NCBI GenBank assembly: GCA_964036155.1
Contig: OZ038423.1
Location: 25,063,249-25,127,248 of the forward strand
Source: Diploscapter coronatus
Lineage: Eukaryota; Nematoda; Chromadorea; Rhabditida; Rhabditidae
DNA: 64,000 bases
Direction of reading: 5' to 3'
Positions 40,251-54,862 of the stretch are shown here, piece by piece (within the stretch, counting starts at the first letter, position 1; each line of letters begins with the position of its first letter). Below the pieces are notes generated by a model that made no database searches, had not been told where the DNA came from, and worked only from the letters and a program-made list of their open reading frames with translations. A program made the translations under genes and the position numbers.

Positions 40251-41827
40251 GACCTGGAAGACCTGAATTGGCACTTGAACACGTGAAGTACAGTAACCCA
40301 ATTCAAACAACCATTCATAATATGTATCTATGAAACGATGAAACGATTTCCACTGAATGTCCGAGACTTTTAGAGTATATCAACTAAAAGCGGCAATTTT
40401 TCTTCCTTTGTTTTATTTATATCCACTACGCATTTTTGTCCAAGTCCTTTAATGATTCTTAGCCTTCAGCCCATATAAAAAGTAACAACAACAACAACAC
40501 AACAACATTTTGATTGTTTGTCTGTCATTTCTGTGATGATCAAGTATATAACTTTTCGCTGATCGCTTCGCATTTTATTCTAATTTTATCTTTATTTCAA
40601 ATTTGTGCCTTTTAAATTCAAGCAATCCTCTAGGAAACGCTCAAACAAATAAACATACACACAGACTTTGTAGCGATGAATCCTCTAATTTCTATTGTAG
40701 CATGACACTCTTCATTCATTGGATTATCCTTATTACGTGATGATTGAATAAATTGATTTGAGAAGGCAAGATTTCATAAACTCAATTATCCCCTTTGAAA
40801 AGCGGGATATGCTTGAATAAACAGTCGATCACATCCGAGATTTTCTTTTTGTCACACGCGTATTTTCAATGTTTTCTTTGAATACGTGGTGTAAATTATG
40901 TAAACTCATTTGTGGACTGGCAAAATGTATGTAGAATTCGAAAAGATAGGCCAGAAGAAATGTGATTACGAGTTGTGTGCAGCGCCTTCCCATCCCGGCT
41001 TTTTTTCCTTTTAAGGATAAACCCCACATTGTTCTTCCCTAAGGGACTTCAGAATCTCGTGACGATGTCTTTGCTAATGAACCCACCTCCCCACTTCTCT
41101 TTACTTAACCTCCATTAACTTTAAACTAGGTGGGCGGCTAAAAGCACTGAAAGCAATAACAAATAGTTCTTGCAGTTATCATTCCATTTCAGGTCAAAAT
41201 AAGCGTCATCGGCTATGCATACCGACGCGGACATAAAATAACAATGAAAACGCACGACAATTATTATTAGAGTACCAGCCACAGGCTCCTAGAAAAAGAC
41301 CGGTTTTTCTAAGAAATAGTATGAGGAGGTAAGAGAAGAGGAAGCCGGTTTTTTCTACGAGCCAGTATCACATAATAAAAGGTAGTTTCGTAAATCATTT
41401 GGAGATATTCGACATGTCCTGAATCTGCAAATATGGACTTTGTTCGGAAAATCACATAATTTTGGAAAAGTATACTATACTGCTGTGAGTAAACGACAGT
41501 AATTCGTTCATAGACAAACGTCACCTTTCCATAATTCATGTACGTTTCTTTCACAATTTCTACACGGAAGTCATTGCGAATCCTCAGATTCTTCAGGCCC
41601 CGCCTCTCTAACTTATCCCTTCCCTTGTCTTGCATTCTTAGTGGGCGTGGTCTGGGAGAAGCTGATGGTCCCTCTTTTTGCCTTAAAAGGCCTCAGGCCT
41701 CATTCGCATTCGAATCAGCCCTTCCTGCTTAAATTTGTCTATTTTAGACTCGATTTTTGCACCGCCATTTAATTGACCTAAAAATTGTAGTTTCCTCTCG
41801 ACTTGAGCCCCATTCGTCACACACAAA
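40251..41827. other. Intergenic region upstream of the PDF gene
   Basis: 1.6 kb without a supported gene. It contains the LRRFIP 3' region, with AATAAA within CAAATAAACATAC near 40646, an AAC-repeat run at about 40488-40507, a foldback at 41284-41363, and presumably the PDF promoter. Confidence 0.4.
41284..41363. repeat. Foldback repeat, about 80 bp
   Basis: GGCTCCTAGAAAAAGACCGG at 41284-41303 pairs with CCGGTTTTTTCTACGAGCC at 41345-41363, with a purine-rich loop. Similar in size to the foldback at 61306. Confidence 0.55.
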
Positions 41828-43276
41828 ATGAACCGTCTCCTGGTGTCACTGCTGGCCTTCATTGCCCTCTGCGTCCTCACCTCAGCCAGTCCCCTTCTCT
41901 ATAGGCCACAGGTAAGGGATTTCGTATACCCTTTTATACCCGGATTTAGATCATTGATAGAAGTAGTACGGCATAAGCTAATGATATTTGTGTATATTTT
42001 ACCGTACAACCTTTATTATTTGCCCGAGTATACCTATATCTGAGCCTGATTTAGTATATCTGACCAACTAGTTTAGTGAACGAGCAGTCGACCTCTATTG
42101 AATTTGGCAGTCAATTCTATCAATGCCTTCCTATCATCCGAGTTCAGGCTTTGTTGTCTGTTACTTGAGAAAATTCAATGCTTCCCCTCTTTGCCCCGAG
42201 CCCTAGTTCGCTGAATTCGAATATCTCCGTTCCTATCGCGCAATTTTATACGAAAATATAAGGTCATCTGTCACGAAATCTCCATTATTTTGGCCTTTTG
42301 TCAACTATCTTCGAGCCCGAATTTTAAGCGCAGCAAAAATGAGCAAAACGGAGCAATTTGAAGTTTGCAAGTTATGAGCTAATGAAGTATAAATAATGTG
42401 TAGTTTTATGTGGGTCACACACACACACGCGAACGCACTTGAACCATTAGGAGATTAAAAAATTGCGCAGGACTAGGCTTAGAAACTCGTTACTTATGTG
42501 CGAGTCTGATGACATAATTACAAGTTCTAAAGCAAGGTACCTAACTTATCTATGCATTGCCCTAAATAACTAGACCTTTTCAGCAGAATTTCGGTTTAAG
42601 GAAAAACAAAATGCCAGATGCCAGACATCATCAGTTTTCGTGCGCGCTGACAAGATCATTATTCTTTATCAATGAGTTGAATTGAGCGGATTAGGTTATG
42701 CATGGGGGCAGATGAATTCGGATCCAGGACAAGTAAAAAAGAAGTCAAAATATCAACATCATGCATCAAAAGTTCTGATCTTTATCTTCTTATTCGAATA
42801 AAATAAAGTTTCGAGTTTGAAATGCTAAGTTTGGTCTAAAAATAACAGAAAATTTTCATTGCATCATCCTTCAACTTCAATCTCACATGCCATGTTTGGC
42901 CTCTCGAAAAAATCTTCTTTCTTCGAGAAAATCTGCCAAAATTCTTTTTGTTCCCAGAAAAGAAGTGAGTGAAAGGGTTGAGTTGAAATCCCACATGTTC
43001 ATGACGGGATTTCGAATGTTTTAGCTTACCAAAAGTAAAATAATTTCGTTAAAATTTAGGTATTTGACGATGTTCGATTCGAGAAGAGAAGTAATGCAGA
43101 GCTAGTTAATGGGTATTTTGATGAGGATCAGCTTTTTCCGATAAAATTTCAAGTTTAGACTAATCGGTATGGATTTGGGACGATTGAATTCAGTCGGAAA
43201 ACGGTCGAATGCTGAACTAGTGAATGGACTTTTGGGAATGGATCTCAGCCGATTGAACTCTGCTGGAAGGAGATAG
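41828..43276 (+). CDS. pdf-1: PDF-1-type pigment-dispersing-factor neuropeptide precursor
   Basis: Secreted neuropeptide precursor; PDF peptides act through a class-B GPCR and modulate locomotion and mate-searching in nematodes. Three exons, 41828-41911, 43060-43112 and 43159-43276, give 255 nt (84 aa). The signal peptide is MNRLLVSLLAFIALCVLTSA, then SPLLYRPQ and VFDDVRFEKR. Two mature peptides follow, separated by dibasic sites. Peptide A is SNAELVNG-LIGMDLGRLNSVG, then KR. Peptide B is SNAELVNG-LLGMDLSRLNSAG, then RR and the stop. The Gly before each basic pair predicts C-terminal amidation. Length and order match C. elegans PDF-1. The 46-nt intron (43113-43158) interrupts peptide A after residue 8, where an unspliced reading would end quickly. 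It carries an antisense copy of the dispersed GAAGATCAGCTTTT-type motif. Confidence 0.95.
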
Positions 43277-44668
43277 ACGATTAATGTGGATATATGAAAT
43301 CCCTTATCCATATTTCCAAAAATCCCCCCTTTGCCCGTGCCGGTGCTCTGTTCAATTCTTCTGATTTTGGTTCTGCCTGATCACCTTCAATCGAACTTCT
43401 CAAATTACTCTCCAATTCGATTTTGATTGTATATGTTTATAGTTTATCGTTAAATGAATCCTGTAGCCTTCTAAATATTTGCCTGAGCTTTAAACAATAT
43501 ATTACATTGATTGAGAAATAGTGCAGTAAGATGTGTCCCTAAATCACCTTGTGTCTCTCTTTGACTTGAAATTTGATTTTACAATTATTTGAATCTCTCG
43601 CCCACAATCAAAATTGCACACATAAATCTAGTGATCCTGTTTGTTTTTGTCGATTTGTTTTCGTTTTCATCAAAAAATCACAAAGTTTTTAAACATTTCC
43701 CCAAGTTTTCATATATCGAGAAGGCATTTGCGGCTAAACGTTGTGATAGTAAAGAAAAAACATAGGAAAACGACAAATTGTGCAGAAAAGACAGATTCGT
43801 TATGTTGACTTGTACGTATAATGCGTTGATGCATTGTGTATTTGAACGCATTTGAAATAGGTTTTATACTGAAAAATAACAATAATAATGGTCAATTTTT
43901 GTGATCTTGTGATATTCTGTGCGTTATCTGACGATTTCATCGTTGAGTTTAAAATGGCAGGCAAATGTTTCGTGAAGATTAGCTTCGCTTGGATTTTCGA
44001 GGAAGACAAAATTTTCGACAACAAGTCAAATCTTCGTGTGGGAAAATGGAGATTATCATTTGAGGGAAAATTTATTGATGCGGAACCTCGCTTCTGGCGA
44101 AATTCTGCAAAAATAGTTCAAACGTGCAATTTGATAAGCAATTGAGTCAATTTATTTCTGATTCCGATCCCAGGAAAATCGGCGTGAGTGTCGAATTTCT
44201 AAACATTGCCCTCTGAACACTTGTCTGCTTCATGTGTCAATTATATCGAGAATAGTTAGAATCGGACCATTTTTCATCGAATAAAACTCGCAAGAAAAAT
44301 AATGATTGAGAAGACTGGGGGAACGTTTTAAAGTCGGGAACTTGGGGCATATGTTTACCGCTCCCAACAGTTGGTCTTCATTAGAAGAACAAGTTCCAGA
44401 AAAAGTTGCAATCACAGAGTATAACACGTCAAATATATTCATCTTAAGCTCAAATTAAAGACTAAAAATAAGACTCCATATATCCTCAGATGCTATTTAC
44501 CTGATCTTCATCAGTGAGTCATCTAAATCCGTTGGCTGTCAGAAATGACCCCTGAATCTCTCGCTATTTCTCGTTCGCTTGTTGTTGCCTCTCTTTGCAA
44601 TTGAGGCTGTAACATATTTCTCCTGACTCTTCTGTTTCTGCTAGGGGAAGAGATCGAATGATTTGATT
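43277..44668. other. Intergenic region between PDF and FAR genes
   Basis: About 1.4 kb, AT-rich. One copy of GGATATATGAAATCCC lies at 43288-43303, directly after the PDF stop. The reading frames at 43888-44145 and 44230-44442 have no family resemblance and no splice context that supports them. Confidence 0.4.
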
Positions 44669-44700
44669 CGTCTGTCCGTCTGTCCGTCTGCCCGTCTGAC
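44669..44700. repeat. Tandem CGTCTGTC microsatellite
   Basis: Four near-perfect copies of an 8-bp unit (CGTCTGTC, the last ones CGTCTGCC and CGTCTGAC), just upstream of the FAR core promoter. Confidence 0.7.
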
Positions 44701-44720
44701 TTTTGCTCCATCACAGGCCC

Positions 44721-44726
44721 TATAAA
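44721..44726 (+). promoter_or_regulatory. TATA box of the FAR gene
   Basis: TATAAA within GGCCCTATAAATTGGCCC. An initiator-like CATCAGAGTT lies about 25-30 bp downstream, and an acceptor (AAATTTTAG ending at 44842) precedes the start codon. Consistent with a strong conventional promoter followed by leader splicing. Confidence 0.55.
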
Positions 44727-44848
44727 TTGGCCCTCTCCTCGCCAGCCATCAGAGTTGTTTCGCTTCAGCTCAACAACATATGCGCTCGCAACTTTCCGAT
44801 TTTCCCCCAACTTGCCTAAAATTTCTAATTTCGAAATTTTAGGTAACC

Positions 44849-46259
44849 ATGTTGTGCCGAGTCGTCGTGTCGTTTGCGCTCTTCGCAGCCGCCTTCTCCC
44901 TGCCCCTTGAAGGAGCCCCAGAGAAATTCGAGGATATCCCCGCTGAGTACAAAAGTAGGTCATTAAACTTGTGTAAAAAATTAAATCTCCTAAGATTACC
45001 TTACAAATTCCAAAAATCCTGAAGAAGAGTAGTAATTTGTTTAACAAATCAGAAAATTTGCAAAAAATCTTTATTTTTCAGCCATGATCCCCGAGGAAGT
45101 AGCCACGCACTTGAAGAGCATCACTCCTGGTACGGTATTCATAATTGTTTGAGCTTCAGTTAACTCTGAAAGTTGAAATGCTTTAACCCAGTGTTAAAGT
45201 TGACTGAATTTAAGGGTCAACCTGGAAAAGTAGTTGCATCGTTATAACGAAATAGTAGAGGAAGAGACTGTTTTCACTAACAAATCCTATACCATTTCGC
45301 ATGTAAGGTGCTACGGTGCAACTACCTATCCAAATTGCCAATTTAAGGCAATAAGTTTGAATACTGATATGATTGCAGAAGAGAAGGCAGTCCTGAAGGA
45401 GCTGGCGAAGAACTACAAGGACTACAAGGATGAGAACGACTTCCTCGAGGCCATCAAGGCCAAGTCCCCCTCCCTCTACGAGAAGTCCAAGAAGCTCCAC
45501 GACTTCATCAAGGCCAAGGTCGACAAACTCGGCAAGGACGCTAAGGAGTTCGTGACTAAGGTTCGAAAAACTGGAATATTACTGTAGCTTTTAAAATAAT
45601 AATGAAGATCGCTAGCTTTTCGAAAAAAAAAATATTGTAGTTCTAATTGAAGAAATTCAATTTAAAAATGACATTGTAGCAATTCAATTTGACGAAATAA
45701 CTAGCGTGATTAAATACGACGAAAACTAGCTTCTAACTTTCATATAAAAAGAAAACGTTATTGTAGCTAAATTTAGAAAAAGAAAAGTGACTGTATATGA
45801 GTTTCTAAAAGTTAGATTGTAGGTTCTGGCCGACGGCCGCAAGCTGCACGCCGACTTCCTGGCCGGCAACAAGCCCAGTCTGGATGACCTGAAGACCATC
45901 GCCAAGAAGCATCTCGACGCATTCAACAACCTCTCTGAGGAATCCAAGAAGGAGTTCGAACAGGAGTTCCCCATCACTACCTCTGTCTTCAAGAGTAAGC
46001 AAATCTTATCACCGACTAAAACGATAACCCTATCAAATGATTAGAAATGAGCTATGAAAAATATGAACCTATCAGTAGTGGATAACTTATAAAAAAAAGA
46101 AATAAAACAATTTTGGGATGAATTGAAGAAAAAGCTAACAAAATCAGTAATCCATTTAAAATGATGGTCATTTGATTTTCAGAATTGATAAAAATGATAA
46201 TTTCAAATTTTGCAGATGACAAGATCAAGGCCCTGATCGACAAGTACGTCCAGAACTAA
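44849..46259 (+). CDS. Secreted fatty-acid and retinol-binding protein (FAR family)
   Basis: Nematode-specific helical lipid carrier, secreted, that binds fatty acids and retinol. Five exons, 44849-44954, 45082-45129, 45379-45560, 45823-45994 and 46216-46259, total 552 nt (183 aa), the usual FAR length. The signal peptide is MLCRVVVSFALFAAAFSLPL. Family blocks are FEDIPAEYKTMIPEEVATHL, KSITPEEKAVLKELAKNYKD, AIKAKSPSLYEKSKKLHDFI and ADGRKLHADFLAGNKPSLDD, with the C-terminus KIKALIDKYVQN. Exons 3 and 4 are noticeably G/C-rich at third positions with Lys AAG and Leu CTC/CTG, unlike neighbouring genes, which suggests high expression. A poly(A) signal lies at 46357-46362. Which FAR paralogue it is cannot be decided. 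Confidence 0.96.
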
Positions 46260-46356
46260 GAACAGAGCAAAGGCCGGTCCTAAGCTCCATCCAAAATTTA
46301 GTCACTATCACCTTATCATAGATCAATCAATTCACTGAATCTCTTTATTATTTATG

Positions 46357-46362
46357 AATAAA
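46357..46362 (+). terminator. Poly(A) signal of the FAR gene
   Basis: AATAAA in TATGAATAAAGATTTTTT, 98 nt after the stop codon. Confidence 0.7.
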
Positions 46363-48918
46363 GATTTTTTAAAGATAGTTTATCACAAACCGGATTACAA
46401 TCTGCCATTGCATTCTCTAAGAGATATCCAATTTTAGCGTTATCCTTATCCTTATATCCTCATTTATCTCTTTCCTTTATCTACTATATATGCTTTCTTT
46501 CTTCCAACTGTCATACATCACTTTCTCCATCTCTCTCAATTATTCTCAGGTTTTCTTCCAGAATTTATGAAAGCCCTCTTATCTCATAGTCGAATCAAAA
46601 TTCATCGAATTCCAACAGTTTTGTGTGTTTATTTGGCCTAGATATGCCTGTTGTAGTTTGGATTTCATATATCCACCCTGTCACGGCTCAGCGGGATTTC
46701 ATATATCCGATCCTGATCCGGTCAGTGCTCGTTTCTGCCTTCAAGAGTGCCGCCAATTCTTGCCCGCTCTCGATTTCAGTCTTTCGTCGCGCAATTTCTT
46801 TGACTCCTTTGTTTTGCCTCGGCTTTTCCCTTTCAGGCTTCTCATATTCTGTTTGCATTTTCGTCCAAATCTCATTCCACCATCATTTTATCATTTTCAC
46901 ACTTTCTAAAAGAATGATAGAAAAGGCGTGTCCGCACTTCGCACGTTTTTCGACCAAAATGACCTTCGCGTTTCACAATTTTGTCATTCAGGCCTGCCCA
47001 CAGGTATCGAAACATCGTACCTGAACCTGTATTAAAATCAAACTGTTCGTATTTTGCCTATCTATCCATGAACAGATATAAATTTTCGTCCTTGTTTACC
47101 TGTCCTCTCCCATAGTTAATGAAAATTTCGTACCTGAGCCATACCTGTGATCACCCCTGGGGTATCATTCTCTCTTCCAACTTGTATAAGTGACCAGGTA
47201 TTGTATTTGTATAGGATGCTCTCTTCTATTTCTCCATTCTCTTCGCTTTTTGAGTTGAGTTCTCCTCCATTCGCTTCCAAATATTGACATACAAGCCCGT
47301 CTCTCTTCACTCAGCTCGCTTTGTCTCAGTCCATCATCTTTTCTACAGCAAGAATGTGTAGTGACCGATATATTGATTTCTTTACAATCTGTCGAAAAAA
47401 AACCTCCAACTTTCTGTGGTTGTATTTGCCTCTTGAATAATTCATCAAAGATCACCTGTTTGCAAAAATCATTTTTCCCCTCTTACACTATCTTTAAACC
47501 TAGTGGATTTTCCAAATTTATGGTTATCTTTGGCGAATTTTACAGGGAACCTTTTCCATTCTGCCAAAATGTCGTTTGTTCTATCCCAAATGGCAGGGTT
47601 TTCTTGATGTGCCGACAGATTTTTCCTCCCTCTCCTTGCCCTTCCATTCACCTGCTTACCTTTCCTCTTCCCCTTAGCACCTCCATTTACGGTTTTCCCT
47701 TCCCTAATTCACCTAATCTTCTACCCATTCCCACTTCCTTCCTTTACCTCATTATTTCCCTCATCTCGTTTATAATTCAGTGAGAATCGTTTTTCACAAG
47801 AGAAAAGTCTATAACCTTAAATTCAAGGTTGAGAAATCTATACTGAAAGTTGATCCATCTCAATTAATTTAGCCCAGGAACAGGTCCCCAATTTCCCATT
47901 TTTTCCAGATCCGTTCCCCTATGCTCATTTTCTGCTGCATATGAGCACACCTGCCTAATTCATCTGTATGTCTGGGATCTCATAAATCCCTCCATCTCTA
48001 ATCCTCTCCCATTGAATCAGCCATATTCTGCCCATTTCGGTCATTACCCCAGTCTGTCCCTTTCCCGTTCCAACCAACCGCTCTTTTTCTATCCTTTCAG
48101 CCAAAAAATGTTCCAAGTTGGGTAAAATATGTAATGCGTCACACGTATTTTTGACCTTGTAAGGGGGTATTCTTCACGATTCTTCGCTTAGCATTACACT
48201 TCACTTTCATTGTTTTCCGCTCTCAAATTCATCGATTTCTCGCAAAAATTCCCCTGTCGATCAATGAGTGTCTCTAAGTTTTTCCTGCCTTGAATGGAAA
48301 GGGCTTTATGCCTCACCTATGCAAACATAGGACTTGACATTTAGTGTTTTACACAGGCAAATAAGTGAGCTAACTAATTGCTAGGGTATTTCATAATCCA
48401 AAAGCATTTCATATATCCCGTAGATCCTGGGCTCTTGACCTGACAGAATCTGGATATGCATGCGTGTCCATTCATTTTTATTATTGCATGAACAGTCTCT
48501 CCAACCGGGTGTCCAGCCCTGTTGTGTCCTTTATTTTCCTATCTTTTGTGCTGCAGTACCCTCTACAAGGTCACTTCCCTTTCTCTCTCGTTCTTTCATT
48601 CAACCTTACTTTATTTATACTACACGCCTATTTCTCACGCAATAATAATTCGCCTAAATAGTAAATATTTCAGATCTTCATATTTTCATGGAAACCCTTA
48701 TGATCTGAGGAAGTTCAAATAGTAAGTTTGCGACATTTAAAATTGCGTTCTCCCTCAGGACAACACTAAACAAATAAGGTTCCTCGTCTCGCAGAGAAAT
48801 GATAAACTGATAGGCTCTTTCTTATAGCCATTGATAAGAAATCATTCTGCCTGCCTGTCATTCTCATTTCTCATTTCTCATCTCTAAATCTATATTTTCA
48901 ATTTAAATTACTTAAAAA
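46363..48918. other. 2.5-kb pyrimidine-rich intergenic region with dispersed palindromic motif
   Basis: No gene could be supported. The plus strand is strongly C/T-biased (for example 47620-47770 and 48460-48640), which creates long but uncharacteristic open frames. It carries four GGATTTCATATATCC-type copies (46660-46674, 46693-46709, 47974-47990 variant, 48404-48420). A possible very short first FERM exon lies at the right edge. Confidence 0.45.
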
Positions 48919-48973
48919 ATGGACGAAGAAGTAGGGGATTTTCTTGATTTTTAAAGTTGATCTTCATCTCTAG

Positions 48974-52241
<3,268 letters not shown>

Positions 52242-53093
52242 TCTTTTCTGAATCTAATGTTTGCTAGTCTTTTTCCTGTAATTTAAAACTTGATCGATCT
52301 ACCCTGTGGCATTAATTTTGTAGAGAAACGTCTGAAGCACAGAATCATTTTCAGTGAATCATCAAAATGCTATTATGTCAAAAGAATTCTCTGAGAACTA
52401 ATCAATTTCATCTCAAACTCGGTTTTTCATATCAAGATTTCGTCATTCACTTTTATTTATTTCGCAAATTGTATATTTCATCGAACAATGATTAAATTAT
52501 TATGGGATTAACCTTTATTATTATTAGCACAAAATGGTCAAAACTTAAGGCACAACAATAATCATATTCTGCATGTTGAAAAATATAAGGCATAAATGAC
52601 GAAAGAGGATAATAGAGCAAAGATATTGTAATTTTCAAGGCAGAATTATTGACTGCACATTGTAGATGAGTTGTAAAATTATTTAAAAAATGGAATTCTG
52701 GTCTATTTTTGCTGGAAATTATGAGATTTGTTTGGTGCAATTTTGTTGAAAATTTCAAAATTCTAGCTGTGAGACGGGTTGATAGGTGCGCAGAAAGCCT
52801 CACTCGTCATAGGACGGTTCCTAAAATGTTCTCTATCATTCCTGCTTCAAATGTTTAAAGTTAATGGAAAAGAAACTCAGAGTGGTAATTTAGATTTTAA
52901 TGAGTGTATCATCAAACTAAGGCCAGATTATTATTATTCTAAGCTGTAGCTGTGCATATGTCTTTAAATTTTCTAAAACTCATGCATTTCACACAAATCT
53001 TATATGACGATCTTACAAAATTCGTTCCTCCACCCGTCTTATCACCTATCATTAGAGTTAAAATTAGGTAAACTACAGTAATCCTTGTTACTC
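52242..53093. other. Convergent intergenic region between FERM (+) and LIM (-) genes
   Basis: 850 bp, AT-rich 3'-flanking sequence of both genes. Nothing else recognised. A further 3' exon of the LIM gene may lie here (see its entry). Confidence 0.35.
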
Positions 53094-54862
53094 TTACGTT
53101 TGTTTCTGCCCACCAAATCTCTCTCCGGAATCTGTCGTCAAGCAACCGGCGCCCAACCCGAAGCCAACTCCCTTCGGTCCGAAGTTACGTCCGTGGCACT
53201 GAAAATGAAGATCAGCTTTCGGTTAGAACTTTTTACTTTAAGCATTTTCAGAGATTAATAAAAGTGGTACGATAAATACCAAGTATAAATCCATGATAGT
53301 TAAAAAAAAAAAAAAAACTCTGGTGATCAGGCCTAGACAGCTTTTCAGACAGAATGAAACATTTTAGGAGAAGGGGTGCGCTGGACAAAGTTTTTCCACA
53401 AAGAAGTGATACATAAAGAAGATATACATGAGAATTTTAGTTGAAAGTTTAACTTGGAACTATGCACTGAAATTCGGATTTAAACCCCGTCTAGGTTCGG
53501 TGATAATTTTTTCGTACTACCCTATTAATTACCCAATTTTTACCTGTTTGCAGAAAAGCTTGTCCTCGTGAGGCGCGACATTCGTCGATTCCAGCAGCTT
53601 ATTGCACATATCTATATTTTGGATTTAAACTATTCTCACTCAAGTCGATTTTTGCTAAACCGGGCAGACGCACATATGCACAGCTTACATGGTGAATTTT
53701 ACAACTTAACGGGTGCATTTCCACAACTAATTAGAGACGCAAAGACAAGCATGCGGAAAAGAAGACAGAGACAAACATTTAAGCCTTACGTCATATCGAC
53801 TTCCCTATTGCCGAATTGTTCACCGGTATCCATTGTTAATGAGCCTGTACATGGAAAAACATGACAAAGAGTATATTGTAAAAATACCCGCTCCGATTCC
53901 GAATCCAATGCCCTTAGGTCCGTACTTCCGACAGTGACATTGTTTACAGTACAGTTCAGCCTGATGCTCGTTGCAGGTCATCGAATCCAGAAGCTTATTG
54001 CACATCGCTAAAAACACCGACAAAACTGAATCTGACACAGACAAATTGGTTGTTTTTCCGCATTTCATTATTGCTCAATCCTTCTTTCCTTCAAATTTCA
54101 CTTTTCTTCTTCGACTTTCATCTGTCAGAGGTAGCGCTGCTGATGACAAACAAAGAAGCGATGAAGAAATTGCCCGCCTCAGGGCAAAGTCTCACAAATT
54201 TAGAAATTCGGAAATTGATGGAGTTTTGAAATCTTATGAGTCAATCCAAGGCCAGCTGCATCTTATTTAGCGTATTTTTCGCAGGGTGAGTTCGCGCGGC
54301 AGTCACTCGAGCGTAATTTTACACAAGTCTTAGACGGCATATGGTAGAGGGACTTTACTCTAACGCTAGATCGATTCTTAACCAACTTTAACGAAATTTA
54401 GGTAAAAATGAACTGAGCAAAGCCCGCGCGCTCGCGGCACTAAGTCAACAAAACAAGGCAACGAGGCTGTCTTCGTGAAAAACGAAGGTGGGAGGGCTCA
54501 TTGAAAGAGGAATGCTTGACTTGAGACGCTGATTGAAGAAAAGAGAATCGATTGGGATTTAAGCGAAATATGATAAGGTGATAGGTCAGCTGCTCAAAAC
54601 AACGTCAAAACACTTAAAACGCATGACAAATGGAAAATACACCCGGTTTAAAGACATGACAAAATCTGCCCGATTTAAATCGAATACATAAAAAAAACAC
54701 TTACTGCATTTGAAGCAGAACCTAAAATTTATTGATTTTCCAAGAATTATATAAAATACGGTACTTGTGCCATTTGTATCCCCCAGCGCACATCTCCTCA
54801 GCTGCGTACACCGATTTTCCGCACTTGGGGCATTTCGGGTGCTCGATTGGTTTGAACGGCAT
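53094..54862 (-). CDS. mlp-1: Muscle LIM protein (CRP family) with alternative second-half exons
   Basis: Single-LIM cysteine- and glycine-rich protein; relatives act at the actin cytoskeleton and Z-disc-like structures. Exon 1, from the ATG at 54862, reads [20 protein letters not shown] then [13 protein letters not shown], the first zinc half. The small exon at about 54699-54721 gives FCFKC. The second zinc half exists twice. Set A (about 53883-54007) reads [20 protein letters not shown], then [20 protein letters not shown]. Set B (about 53554-53613 plus 53094-53205) reads [20 protein letters not shown], then KQ, then [18 protein letters not shown]. Both sets accept the same donor phase, so they look mutually exclusive. 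Set B ends at a TAA at 53094, but that stop overlaps a good donor (AACGTAAGAG). Set A ends at a donor (GGTATTTTT) with no obvious partner, so the 3' ends are incomplete. Confidence 0.87.

Noticed and set aside
44523..45047. 174-codon minus-strand frame
   Set aside because: Antisense to the FAR promoter and first exon; includes the CGTCTGTC microsatellite translated as Thr/Asp/Arg repeats.
46623..47024. 133-codon plus-strand frame after the FAR gene
   Set aside because: Lies in pyrimidine-biased DNA with the dispersed ATTTCATATATCC repeats; its composition follows the base bias and resembles no family.
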